64,000 nt of DNA from Aptenodytes patagonicus. Lineage: Eukaryota > Chordata > Aves > Sphenisciformes > Spheniscidae. The stretch lies in assembly GCF_965638725.1 (NCBI RefSeq), contig NC_134970.1, forward strand, positions 439,001-503,000, read 5' to 3'. Within the stretch, counting starts at the first letter, position 1. Every line of letters starts with the position of its first letter. Shown one piece after another: positions 12,054 to 23,667 of this stretch. Below the pieces are notes generated by a model that searched no databases, was not told the DNA's origin, and was given only the letters and a program-made list of their open reading frames with translations. Both the position numbers and the translations under genes were made by a program.

Positions 12054-15000
12054 GTGAGCGGGATGCAGTGCTCTGCAGGGATGCTGCGCCTTGGGGCAGC
12101 TGGCAGGGTGGGAGAAGTGTTTAATGGAGCCTGAGGTTCAGATACCTTCAGAGAGGCTAAAGAAAGCACTTCCACCTACATGCTGGATTACTTTCCAAAG
12201 ATTGGTCATTAACCAGCTAATGTGTTAAGACTGGCTTACCGTGGGCCCTTTTAAAAAAATGAAGGATTCAAGCCCTATTACTGTGACTTGTCCTCATTGT
12301 GTCAAGCCGTCAGTATGCTTTGGCCACTTTAATTTTGTTCCAACGTGAGAGGCAGGCTCAAGTATCAATGATGGTATGCTGTCAGACAGAGTTAGACCTT
12401 TTTGCTCTCTCTTGTTGTTGTGGCTCCTAGCAGAAACAATTAGATAAGCAGAATTGACGTATCACTCACTGCACAAGCTTCGAACCAGCTGCGCTCAGTG
12501 CTTGTGCTCAGTGCATGTCTGTCTCAGCCAGGGACAGAGATGTCAACATCATACTCAGTAAATCAGGATAAGGCTGTCTGAACCTTGGGACACCTTCTCG
12601 GCAAGAATACAGAGAAATACGGTACCTCTTCCTTGACACAGAAGGCTGTGAAACTGGGACAGGAAAGGGTGATCACAGGGTCCTGGCTGCGCCCCAACAC
12701 TTCTGCTTGCTTTGTTGGCCATGCCCATGATGTGTGCGAGAGTGCAACTGCGAAAACGGACATTGCTCAGAAAATTGGCTGCAGTATTGCAGAATTAATA
12801 AGGCACCGATCACAGCCTTCTGTTTAAAGAAGCTGGAGTTAAAATCAACATGGTGCCACCTGCGATTGTCCCACATACTCTCTTATTTAACTGCACTGAT
12901 TTTGGACAGCTGATTGCCTCTCTGTCATGCACACGCTCATTCTGCTTTTATTACACCTTTCCAATGGAGGAGAAAACAAAAGCTCAGCCTGCCTGAAATA
13001 GGACAAACAAAGTGGGGCTTGGTTGTATGTGGGAAGGTTTCAAACCCTCTTTCTCAAGTGAAAGAGCCCACCATGAACCACAGGCAGGCAGCCAGACCCG
13101 GGGACACTGGGGAACAACCTCAGCAGTTTGGGATCTCTGACTCACAGCCCAGCCTAGCCCAGGCCAAAATGCCTTCGAGGAACCTGCCAAGGAGAAGTGA
13201 GGTCTCCGAGTACCACGTATCACTGAAAGCTAATGCTCTGGCTGTACAAGTTCTTAGTATGGTTAAATAACTCCATATACTGCTCTTGTAAACACCAGAT
13301 AATCTGAAATAATGCTGTGAGTCCACAGAAAGCTTTTATGCTTTGCTTAGATAAAGCTTTGCTTACATACAGTTTCCCTTGCGCTGAAGGGGAGCTCAAG
13401 GCAAGAGACAGCTTCCAGATGAGGCTGTGCATTCCTCCCTGTCAAGAATTATCTATTGGTTTCTGATGAGAGTCTCTTGGAGAAGTGTGGAAGCAGCAAT
13501 ACCCAGAACAAAACTTAACTTTCTGAGCTGGTCGTGGTTCTCTCGAACTTCTAAAAAACTTTAGACATTTTTTCTGCCTGAGAGAAATGTAGTGCCAGTA
13601 TCTTGGAAGTGTAAGGACTGAGGGTGGGAAAGAGTGTCCACTATGTGTTGTCTATGGCTTGGTTAAGGAGTTGTTGGGTCTCATATATTTAGCTGTGGGC
13701 TGTTACTTGTGCAACAGGTGAAAAAATGCAGCTTGCTGCAAATACTCTGAAAGTTAGGGAATTTGCAGGATCGGTTCCTTTGACCACTGGAGGTGTTCCC
13801 TTCAGTGTTAATTTCCATAACATACGTGGTTCCTGTACAGAGGTCAGGAGCACCTATTGCACTCGTTCTTGTGCTCTCCCTGCTTTCCTAGTGTTAGTAG
13901 TCCAGGGGAGAAAAAGGAGAAAAATGTCCTTGGAAAACCATACAGCTGTTGTGTCTTCCTCCTGCAGGCACATCTCCTTCAAAAGGCACCTTCCTCGACA
14001 AATGCACGTATCCAGCATGGACTATGGCATGGACCCACCGGCTGTGGCTGAGCAGCCAACCAGCATTGGTCGCATTAAGCCCGAACTCTATAAGCAAAAA
14101 TCCATTGACTCTGAGGACCCCAAAAAAGAGGCAGCAAAAACCTGTGGGAAAATTAACTTCACTCTCAAGTACGACTATGAGAATGAGACGCTGACTGTCC
14201 GAATTCTCAGGGCTTTTGACTTGCCAGCCAAAGACTTCTGCGGCAGCTCAGATCCCTATGTGAAGATCTACCTCCTGCCGGACAGAAAGCGCAAGTTCCA
14301 GACACGAGTCCACCGGAAGACTCTGAATCCCACCTTCGATGAATCCTTCCACTTCCCTGTGCCCCATGAGGAGCTGGCGAGCAGGAAGCTCCACCTGAGC
14401 GTCTTTGACTTTGACAGGTTCTCCAGACATGACATGATAGGAGAAGTTATCTTGGAGAACCTGTTTGAGGCCTCAGACCTTTCCCGGGAGACTTCCATCT
14501 GGAAGGACATTCAGTATGCGACGACGGTGAGTATCTATCTGCTTTGGAGGGTCATCCCTGCTCTGGGAGCATGTGCCGTGCGGTGCTGCAGCGTGGTGCG
14601 TGGTACCTGTGCGTGTGGAGGACAGGTACCGAGTGTGTGGGGAGCGGCTCCAGGGCAGGATGGGTTGGGCTTCTTTTTTTGGCTGGATTGCCTAAAGGGG
14701 TAAGTCCTGCACAACGGCCAGCTGATGGGTTTGTTGCCTCCCTGCAGATGGTACTGTTAGCCCTGGGGACCTACAGCCATCGCATGCAGGGGTGGCAAAG
14801 GCTGTTGTACTCAGAAGCCTGTCAGCTTTACCAGAATCCTGGTTTACTGGAATTTCACCACCTTACTTAATGACTTGCTGTTATCTCACACACAGTGAGT
14901 CTCACTGATATAAGTTTTGCTAAAAAACAACTGAGGGGTTTAGTATGTTCCCTGTCTGGCATCCCTTCGACACATGAAGGGTCTCAGGTTCTGCTGTCTG

Positions 15001-18000
15001 CCACGTGCACATGATAACAGTAAGAATTAGCTCTGGAGGGCCACTACCAACCCATCGGAGGTACTGGGCTTTACTGTACTGAATGTTGTCTGATGTGTTG
15101 CTGGCAACTCTTCCAGAGCTTGATGTGGGTCTTTTAGTAGTTCTGTTGAATTCTCGCTGAAAGTGAAACCAAGCATCAGAGAAGGAAATGTCCCAGCCAC
15201 TTTCAGTGTTGCAGGGAGCTGGCAGGAGAAGCCACCTTCTCACATTGATCGCTGAGTGCAGAAGCAATGACATTAACCTCTACATAATAGCTGTCTGCTC
15301 CTCCACTGTCCTCCCAGGAGGACCTGGCTGGTTCTGAGGGCAAGCAAATGATTGAACTGCTTTGCAGTTGGACACCAAGTCAGTCGTTGTCTTTGTCATT
15401 TCATGTTGTTATTTCTGAAACTGGAATACAAGATGTCCTCACCCCTGTGGCTGAAAGCACGGGCCCTGTCAAATCTTTCTTAGTGACTGGCATAACCCCA
15501 TGACTTGCAAAAATCTGTCTTGCAACTTCCTTCGTAGCTCATCTCATACCTTTGCTCTCCCGCTTTCTGTATTGGGGAATGAACTTTCAAAAATGAATAT
15601 TTATTGCATTGTGGTCAGCAGTATTAAAAGACATTTGCTTTGCAACTCTCTGCAGCTTTTTTCTCAGTACCATGTTCCTCACCAGTTGTACCCCTTGGTC
15701 ACTACTATCAGTACTTGTTCTTTCATTGTAGTGTGTTCATAACTTTCTAAGAGAGCTGTGAGGTCTGACACGTGTGCGCAGCACTGTATACTGTGCTGTG
15801 GTGCCATAGCTGGGACTCAGTGTGGGAGCTCAGCGCTCGGGCATCGCAGGGAATACGGTGTGCATGCAGCGTGTTGGCCCTGGTAGGGAGCTCTCGGGCT
15901 AGCAGCTGCCCTGGTAGGGCGCAGAGAGCAGCTGTCATGCTTCTGTGGCAGTACAGCTTTTGCCATGCCTGTCTAAGGACGCCAAGATATATGTGACGCC
16001 TGCCAGGTACCCCAGGGCATTGCTGGAAGTGTGCTATGAGCTGCAGCTCTGTTGCCTTTTGAGCATCTTGCCTGCAAGCGAGGTGGGAGTGAGGCACAGG
16101 ATCAACCACGAGGAAAGTCAATGGTATTAGTTAGCAGGGTGTTTACAGCTCTTGGCTTTCAATCCACAAAGAGCCACGTCTGTTATGATTAATGGATGGT
16201 AATGAAAGGAAAAACGCTGGCAAAGAGGCAAGCAGGCATCAGGCACATCCGCTCACCTGGCAAAGGGTTGCTAGGAGAAGAACAAGGTACATCACATGTG
16301 CGGATGCCTCTTGGAGGCATCTACCTGTTTGCATCTGCTCTGCCTCTGAAGACTCAGCTTGCTGTCAGCTCTGCCAGGCTAGCTGTGATGTGCCGTGGTG
16401 TTGAATCCTGAGGTGAGGTCACTTGTGTGGTGGCAGGGAGTTTCCCTTTCCTTGCTATATGATCAGCATACAAAGAGTGTGGTAAGCCTGCAGAGTTCGG
16501 AGGGAAAAGACCTGTGGGCAGGAATGAAACTGGGAAGGGGTAACACTTGGTCTCGCTAGAGGAAAACCACATAAAACACGTATCTGCAGGAGAAGGTTAT
16601 GGAGTTTTTAACCTGTGTATATTCTGTATTTCGCTGGGATGGTTCTGCAAGAAATAGTGGATGTTTTCCTAGCTGACTAAGTAAACTAATTTAATGGGAA
16701 AAAAACCCCCACAAAAACAGGTGGAGAGTCACCAAAAGAAGTGTTGTTAAGGGAGAAGCCTCCAAAGAAGGTGTGAGAGGAGCAGAACCAACATCATGCC
16801 CAAGACACATTGTGTAGCAGCCTTGCAGAGCTCCCACAGAAACGTCGAGTGCCGCATTTGGCTCCATCCCCTCATTCTCTCTGTGCCATTCTTTGGGAAT
16901 GGGCCAATATTGGTACATCTCAGCCAGTTGTAACACACCCAAGGGCATTTCTGTTTAATCAAAAATGAGAAGGGTAAATACAGTTTTCACAATACCCAAG
17001 GAAAGCTCTAGGTGACTAATAATACATTAGATCAATCCTGTGGGTTGACAGGAACGCACTTAAGCAACGATATAAGCTATTCAAATAGCTAGCACTCAAC
17101 TATTTATTTAATGATTGTACAGCTTGTGAATCAGTGAAACATTTTTGGTTTCAGATCTGCAAAGGTTATTGATTCAGAGCTTCCATTATTTCCTGAGAGG
17201 TACTGATATGAATTTTGGAAATGTCCCAATGTCTATAATCTGCAAGAAAATAATGTACCCACAGGACACATTTTACTCTCCTGTATTTATGGTTGCAAAG
17301 AAAAATCTTTTGACCTAATACAATGAGGTCAAAGAACAATTTATGTTAGTTTTATACCCTGAACAGGTCCTTTCAGTGCAAGGAGAGGAATAGAAGATGA
17401 GATGATGCCCACAGGGTGCTCTCACAATCTCATATAGGGCTGCTCTCTTCTGACATCTGTGTCCAAGGCTTCCTGTTCTTGTCCCTCCCAAACCAACACA
17501 GACCAAAGAATGTATGAAAGAACAGACCCAGCCAGTGTGTCGTCTCTGAATGCCAATTGCTGTTGCACTGCACAGTGGACATAGCATCCAGTGCAGCTGG
17601 CACACAGTGAGATTTGGGAATAGAACAACCATTTCTAATCATAATTTCAGAATATTTATATTAAATTCTTTTCTATTGTCAGTAAAGTCTATAGCTAGGA
17701 CTGGTAGATGCAGTGTCTGGAGCTGGAGACACTTAAGTGAAAATGTACGATCCCAGTCCTCAAGCTTAGTTCTGATGCAGTGGCAGTGTTTGCAGCAGGT
17801 TCCGGACACGCGTTACGAAGTGCCTCCTCAGTGCAGAGTTATTTATTCAGGCTCTTTGTTTTGTAAAGCAATTCATCTTAAAAGAGGAAGAATACTTCTA
17901 AAGGTAACAAGAAGTGCCATGTTTTAAAAAGCAAATTGTAATTTTGGGCACACGATTTTTGAGTGGTCATTTTAAGACACTGTAAATGAATGACACTCTC

Positions 18001-21000
18001 CATAAAATACCGAGCTCTCTGTCCTCTGAAAATTGGCCGCATTGGAGTCAGGCAGCATGAACTGCGGCTCAGCTCAGCTCTCAGGGTACAGATGACACAA
18101 AAGGTAAAACTACCAAACGTTTTGGAGCACTCAGTGGTGTTGTTCATTGCTGCTCTACCTCCAAGACAGCAGCCTGACTCAGGGGTACCCGTTATATTCA
18201 AGGTGCCGTAGCTGAAATGCAGTCAAGAGTTAGAAGCTGCAGGGCCTCTAAAAGCTCTTTCATGCGTAATGAAAATGATTCTGGTACCTTAATAAGGTAC
18301 CTTTAGTAATATTTTGTGAGGCAAGAAATTTAGCTCCTGGTAGACACATCAAGAGGTACTAAAGGCAGAGGAATAATAACTCAGTAAATGTTTTCACCTA
18401 TTTCATTACCGGTCACTGACAATGAGGCTGTGACTTGAGATCATTTTGTTGCATTGGAAGGAAAGCTGTTTAGGATGCCATCGGTTCATTAAGGCGAGTA
18501 AGAGATCAGAGTGGCAACTCTGAGTGGGTCAGAGTATTAAACACTTATCTACCAGCAAATAGCACCTTCTGAGACAATGTTTATTTAGATACCTACAAGT
18601 CTAGTCATACATTGCTCTGTCCAGAAAACATTTGGCTGCCACTGTTTCTTTTGTACACTCTATGCTTAAGAAGATATTCAATTTATTTGCTAGTGAGGTG
18701 AAGTGTTGTCAAGAATCAAGACTTTTATATAACATTCATTAGTATTCTGCACATCTAAGTGGAATAAATATCTAATCTTTGCCTTACCAGAGAATGAGAA
18801 GGAAATTATTTGGCAAAAATCTCATCCATCAACAAGATCTATTCTCCTAACACTTAGCAAAGCTTTAAGTGCCTAATGCATTTACTTGTCTTTTTAGTTC
18901 CATCACTCTACTACTAGCAGCTACAATTTCTTTTCAGCAGATCATTATATCATATTGAAATGAATCAAATACTCTGTTTCCAAAAATAAATGGGTGGTTT
19001 GCTCTACAGATGTGGGATCTGTATGTACAAAATAAGATATATTTTTTTTTAAATCCATTTTTGGAAGGTATTTGGAAATCTTTCTGCTGACTTCAGATGA
19101 TAATGCTTTCTAGTTTAAATACTACTTTTGGTTTGTTTATTTTTTTTTTCCTGAATTCCCATGAGCAAGGCAATGATGGAATGGGCTTTTAGGAGGTTTA
19201 GTATATAAGGCTGCATGCACAAGAGGTGCTAAGAGCTATGTGTAAAAGTTGTTTTATGGGGCACTAAAAGAGTAAATTGTATTTGCCTCTATGTAATCCA
19301 GAAACTACCAAACATTTCTGAGTGCCATCTGCTGACTAATTCACTATTTATATACATACATATACATGCCTCATACTGCGTTTGTTAGCTCTTTGAAGGC
19401 ATCTCAAAGGGGTTGGTGGTCCAAATGATGGTAAGCATGTCACAACCTAAAAGCTGAATTGCTACTGAATGGAGCCCCTCATGGTTCTCTTCTGTATTAA
19501 AGCTATGACCCCCTGGTCTGTAACTACCTAGTAATTCATGCTCAACTCCAGAGAAAATCATCGTGTGACTCAGAGCCGTCTGCATTCTCTGCCAAAATGT
19601 TAGGCACCAAGAAAGTCTGTAAACCTCTATTACTGAATCGATGGCAGCAGGTGTACTAGAAAGCCACTCGTTGCATTTGTTGCAGTGTACAACGAGAGAA
19701 TTATGGCACCGCTGCATGTTAAGGTCTTATCTTCCTGTGATCTCGTTCTGTGTTTGGTGTTTCTCCATTTGAGGAAATAGATGTTAGTGTCACACACTGG
19801 GCACTAGAAGATATATACTGTACATTCAAGCAAAACTTGATACTAATATGACTTCCTTAATGGCCTTCACTGGTGTTAGATATCACTTCACTTCTGTGTA
19901 AGCCATGGAGCAGGAAAAGAGGAGTGCATTAGCTGTAATGTAAGAGGAAGCACATACTGAGGCAGTGGAAGATTAGCCTTAACTGTGATTTGAAGCTGTA
20001 ACATTTGGACACACCTTTTTTTCCTGTTCCCTATATTCATTTTTAGCCAAATAATGTTTGGATACACTGGAAAATAAATTCCACAGCACTGCCATATAGT
20101 AAAGTGTCGTTCACTTGAAAATGACAGAATAGAGAAAAGTCTGTTTCAGGGTGAGTGCTGCATGAATCCTGCACGAAGCATTGTGGTGGAGGCAGCCTAG
20201 CTGGTTCTTGAACATTTCCAATATAATGTGTTCTCTGTTTTATTAAAGGAAAGCGTGGACCTGGGAGAGATCATGTTTTCCCTTTGTTATTTGCCAACTG
20301 CAGGTCGCCTCACCTTAACAGTCATTAAATGCAGGAATCTCAAAGCTATGGATATCACTGGTTACTCAGGTAGGTGCTCAATTGCTGAGAAGGACCCCAT
20401 TGCATCCACACTTGTTCCTTCTCCCTCAGGGTAGCCTCAATGGGTAGTGGGCATATGTCTCTTGATGCCAAGGCTGTATTGTCACTGAAACACCTGACAA
20501 AGCTTTGTCCATGTTTTAAGTATGCACAAAATTTTAAAAGTAGAATTATCTTTTAAACCCATTCCCAAGGGCACAAATCCAGGGGGGGTGATTATATACC
20601 TGAATATACTCTTCAAGGAGACTGCCAGTGGTTTCCCATCCCCATGGGAGGGTTTGCAGAGTCAAAGCTCTGATGCATCTCTTGGGTTGGATGCTTCAGA
20701 TCTGTTGCAGATACTGACCCTAGCAGTTTTATGTGAGTAGGGATTTTTCCATCAGATAACCCCCTACAGGAAGAATCAATCATTTCACCCCAAGATTTGG
20801 AAAGGATCATGGGACACCTGGGTAAATCCCAGGTGAGTATGCATTCCTCTGTACAGTGGCCAGTACTCAAACATTAGGATCAAAGTCACCTGAAGACTGT
20901 ATGCATTCACAGTTCCAAAGAGTTGGCTTGCAAATTCAGCATGCATAAATTCTGGATTTCAACATAAAAAGCAGTTTCTTTTCCAGAGCTCAACATCATA

Positions 21001-22911
21001 GTATTTGAATTTCATTGATGACTTGTATAAAAGGCAGTAACAATACAGTAAAAGATCTTTGCAGAAAACATTTCTACTCAGTTGGAGTTTGATGCCATAT
21101 GAAATGTCTGAGAATTGAGACTTCAGATGAAGCCAGCTCAGCGTTTCTGTAATAATACATTACACATTTACTGTTACTTGAAAATGCATTGAAATCGCCT
21201 GAGCAGCCGTTACAGCAAACAGGAGCTGTTTGTAACTTGAGGGCATCCTGCCATGATCAGCCAGTGGAAAGCATGTGAAGCAGAGCTGCCCTAATACCTT
21301 TTCTTTCTGCTGCTCTCTGACATTGGGAAAATGGGTTTTAAAATTCCCCTACTCACTGTAACTGCTACATAATGTTAGCAATTGGATAGTTTTGGTAGCA
21401 GTGCAGGAAAAGATCCCTGTAAAATACCCCCCTCTGCCTGTTTGGATCATCAAAACGCTGCATTACATTTTGCTCTCTTAGGCAAATTTTGAAAAAGTTA
21501 TGGTTTTGCTTCAGAGAAAGCCCTGGGCTTGCTGTCTGTGGCTATGCAATTAACGCAAGCTAGAATGCCTGAGTGCCCAGTGCCTGGTATCATCTTCTGA
21601 TGGATATGGGCTCTTAGTTTGAGATGGGGCCTTCTTACACTTGCAAACCCTTATCACAGAAAAACTGATGGAAATGGCTGATTTTTCCTTCCAAGAAGAC
21701 TGCAGTGCTGGTTCTCCAGTGCCTGAACCTCATGTCAGCACTCACACCAGTACGAGAAATGGTGGGTTTGATGGGTACGCAGACATCCCTTTTTCTAAAA
21801 GTACATTTGAGGAGTGCCTTTGGCTCATGGTAATTTACAGTCCATCCTTTGATAATGCTGTTTCTATATTGTGACGGTAACAAAATAAACCTCCATAAAC
21901 AGAAGGCCTTTTCCTATCTCTTCCTCTCCAGATCCATATGTCAAAGTGTCTTTGCTCTGTGATGGGCGAAGACTGAAAAAGAAGAAAACCACCATAAAGA
22001 AAAACACACTTAATCCCACTTACAATGAAGCAATAATCTTTGACATTCCCCCAGAGAACATGGATCAAGTCAGTCTGCTTATCTCTGTCATGGATTACGA
22101 TCGGTAGGTGGGAGGCTCTGGAGAGCTGGAGGGGAAAACATCCCGTTGGGTGCAGGTTTTCCTACTCAATAGCCATTTTCCTTAGTATCACGGCCTTGAT
22201 TGCACAGCTCTGTGGCATCAATCTGTCTCTAGTGATTTATTGTTAAAGCATCATTGTTATTTATGGTTATGGAAAATTACCTGCTAGAATAGTAAGCATG
22301 GTAAAGCTGGTCCTTTGTGGCATTTTCTTGAGTGAGTACTGTGTTCCCCTTCGCTATTTGCTTGTCCTGCAAACCGTCATCCCATTTTAGAAAGCAAATG
22401 GTCTCACTCTGAGCAGCAACTGGTGTATGAATTACCCATTACTGAACTTGTACTTATTCTTGCTGTACACCACTACATCACACGTCCTTCCAGGTTCTGT
22501 ATCTGGACTGATCTACAGTTCAAATAATTTTAAAGTTGTTATAATTATTTCTGGCGATGGCAGTGCCTCACTGTGCTGGGGGCTGCGTGCGCTGACAGTA
22601 GCAGACAAGATCTGACTGTCATCATGCAGATAGGACAGCCCATGTTCACTAGCACCGTGCCTCATGGCACTCTGATAACATGGGGTCAGAAGTCTCAGTT
22701 AGACAGCGTACGGACAGTCTGCGCAAGAGATAATCATGTTGCTTTTCTATTGTTCTTCAGAGTGGGTCACAATGAGATTATTGGAGTATGCCGTGTGGGG
22801 ATCAGTGCTGAAGGACTGGGCAGAGACCACTGGAATGAGATGCTGGCATACCCACGCAAGCCCATTGCACACTGGCATCCATTAGTGGAGGTAAAGAAGT
22901 CTTTCAAAGAG
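11717..22911 (+). CDS. SYT6: Synaptotagmin-6 (five exons; both protein ends missing)
   Basis: Join 11717..12053, 13968..14526, 20249..20369, 21932..22103, 22761..22911. Junction phases agree and give 446 complete codons. SYT6 is a membrane-anchored, tandem-C2 protein of the SYT3/5/6/10 subgroup; the family binds phospholipids and SNAREs in calcium-regulated exocytosis, and SYT6 is linked to the sperm acrosome reaction and to brain. Visible order: one transmembrane helix, a juxtamembrane Cys pair (WKLCWVPC), a linker, C2A with the Asp loops ([20 protein letters not shown]), then C2B (SDPYVKVS, polybasic RRLKKKK, MDYDR, HWNEML, a family WHXL-type HWHPL). The linker ETQ-free segment [15 protein letters not shown] and the neighbouring OLFML3 and HIPK1 genes identify SYT6 over its paralogues. 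Mammalian SYT6 is about 510 aa. The N-terminal roughly 60 residues must lie upstream of the window, and the last few residues were not located with confidence. Confidence 0.95.
13968..14526 (+). CDS. SYT6: SYT6 exon: linker and complete C2A domain
   Basis: The acceptor is tcttcctcctgcag at 13967 and the donor is ACG|gtgagt at 14527, phase 0. The first base completes an Arg codon (AG+G), then the exon reads [16 protein letters not shown] and the linker [16 protein letters not shown]2A starts at [11 protein letters not shown]. Loop 1 supplies Asp in [13 protein letters not shown] and loop 3 supplies Asp in [10 protein letters not shown], the usual calcium ligands. The basic stretch [17 protein letters not shown] is the C2A beta-4 region. 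The domain ends [13 protein letters not shown], one residue different from the mammalian YATS at the splice junction. Confidence 0.96.
14527..20248 (+). other. SYT6: SYT6 intron between C2A and C2B exons
   Basis: A 5.7 kb intron, AT-rich toward its 3' half, bounded by gtgagt and tattaaag. No exon, RNA or repeat family was identified. It contains a perfect 19-base palindrome at 18283-18301. The other SYT6 introns (12054-13967, 20370-21931, 22104-22760) likewise show nothing I can name, apart from the open frame before 13968 listed under findings. Confidence 0.75.
20249..20369 (+). CDS. SYT6: SYT6 exon: start of C2B domain
   Basis: The acceptor is tttattaaag at 20248 and the donor is TCAG|gtaggt at 20370. 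In phase 0 it reads [19 protein letters not shown] and then [20 protein letters not shown]. This is the C2A-C2B connector and the first strands of C2B, including the first calcium-loop Asp (AMD). It follows a 5.7 kb intron and matches SYT6 almost residue for residue. Confidence 0.96.
21932..22103 (+). CDS. SYT6: SYT6 exon: C2B core with polybasic strand
   Basis: The acceptor is ttcctctccag at 21931 and the donor is CG|gtaggt at 22104. It encodes [19 protein letters not shown], then [18 protein letters not shown] and [13 protein letters not shown]. The run of lysines is the C2B polybasic patch that binds acidic lipids, AP-2 and SNAREs in synaptotagmins. DPYVK and MDYD supply calcium-loop aspartates. 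Confidence 0.96.
22761..22911 (+). CDS. SYT6: SYT6 exon: end of C2B domain
   Basis: The acceptor is tattgttcttcag at 22760. It reads [14 protein letters not shown], then [20 protein letters not shown] and [13 protein letters not shown]. In mammalian SYT6 the protein continues a few residues after SFKE in a separate exon. Here GAG is followed by gtgtgtgg, a weak donor. If it is not used, the frame runs VCGVILSF to a TAA at 22936-22938. The true C-terminus is therefore open. Confidence 0.93.
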
Positions 22912-22938
22912 GTGTGTGGAGTTATTCTTTCCTTTTAA
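22912..22938 (+). other. SYT6: Possible read-through C-terminal tail of SYT6
   Basis: If the weak donor at 22912 is skipped, the frame adds eight residues (VCGVILSF) and stops at TAA 22936-22938. An AATAAA at 23314-23319 could then end the transcript. The tail does not resemble the short mammalian SYT6 tail. It could be a real terminal-exon form or intron sequence. Confidence 0.3.
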
Positions 22939-23499
22939 TGCATGCGCTGTGCATGACTAAGCTGGTTCAAGGCTTTCAGAGAGCTTCTACTCTCACTTGG
23001 GAATTTCTGACAAGAGCTGAGGGAATTTTCTCACCAGAAATGAACTCTAGAAAACAAGCATCTCTGTATTGTCTCGAAATAGCTCCTTGAACTTCCAAGC
23101 AAGAATGAAAGGGACTGTATTTACAGATGTGACTGTTACTGTATTTTTTTTTCTTTTTTTTTTTTTTTTTTAATTAGAGATTGAGAGTGGTAAGGAAAGA
23201 GAATGCTGTTCTGATTGCAGAACAAATTGTCCAGGGATATTGCCTATTTCAAGTTTCAATTTTTTAATCCTAAAAGTTTTTTCTGTTGACTCATCTCCAA
23301 GCCTTTGAGGGAGAATAAATAGAACAAATGTAATTGCTCTAAGCATCTCCAGAGAATAACATTCACTTGATGCAGCCCCAGATGATAAAATAGGGCTGAA
23401 ATGCCTGGGTACCATTTTGACCATCTCCAGCATTTTCTTCCTCATCGCACTCCATTTTCTCATGCTCCTACAGGACTCTTTGGGTTTTGCCTGATTTAG

Positions 23500-23667
23500 G
23501 TCATAAATTCTGGAGGAGAAGATGTGGAAAATGGCACACATGCTATTGACACTTCAGGTATGAAAAGAAAGCCAGCATTTGTGGTCAATGATAGTACAAT
23601 AAAGGCAATAAAACCTCCCACTGTATCTGGGGCTAAGGAGGCATTTTCACTCAAAGCCACAGACTAA
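23500..23667 (+). other. Candidate alternative terminal exon of SYT6
   Basis: A splice acceptor (gggttttgcctgatttag) ends at 23499. From there, in the phase left open by the SYT6 exon ending at 22911, the frame is open for 55 codons to a TAA at 23665-23667, starting VINSGGEDVENG and containing MKRKPAFVV. A donor-like cag|gtatga at 23557/23558 would allow a 58-base internal exon instead. AATAAA motifs lie inside it at 23598 and 23607. I recognise no homology. An open run this long occurs by chance fairly often, so this is only a candidate. Confidence 0.2.
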
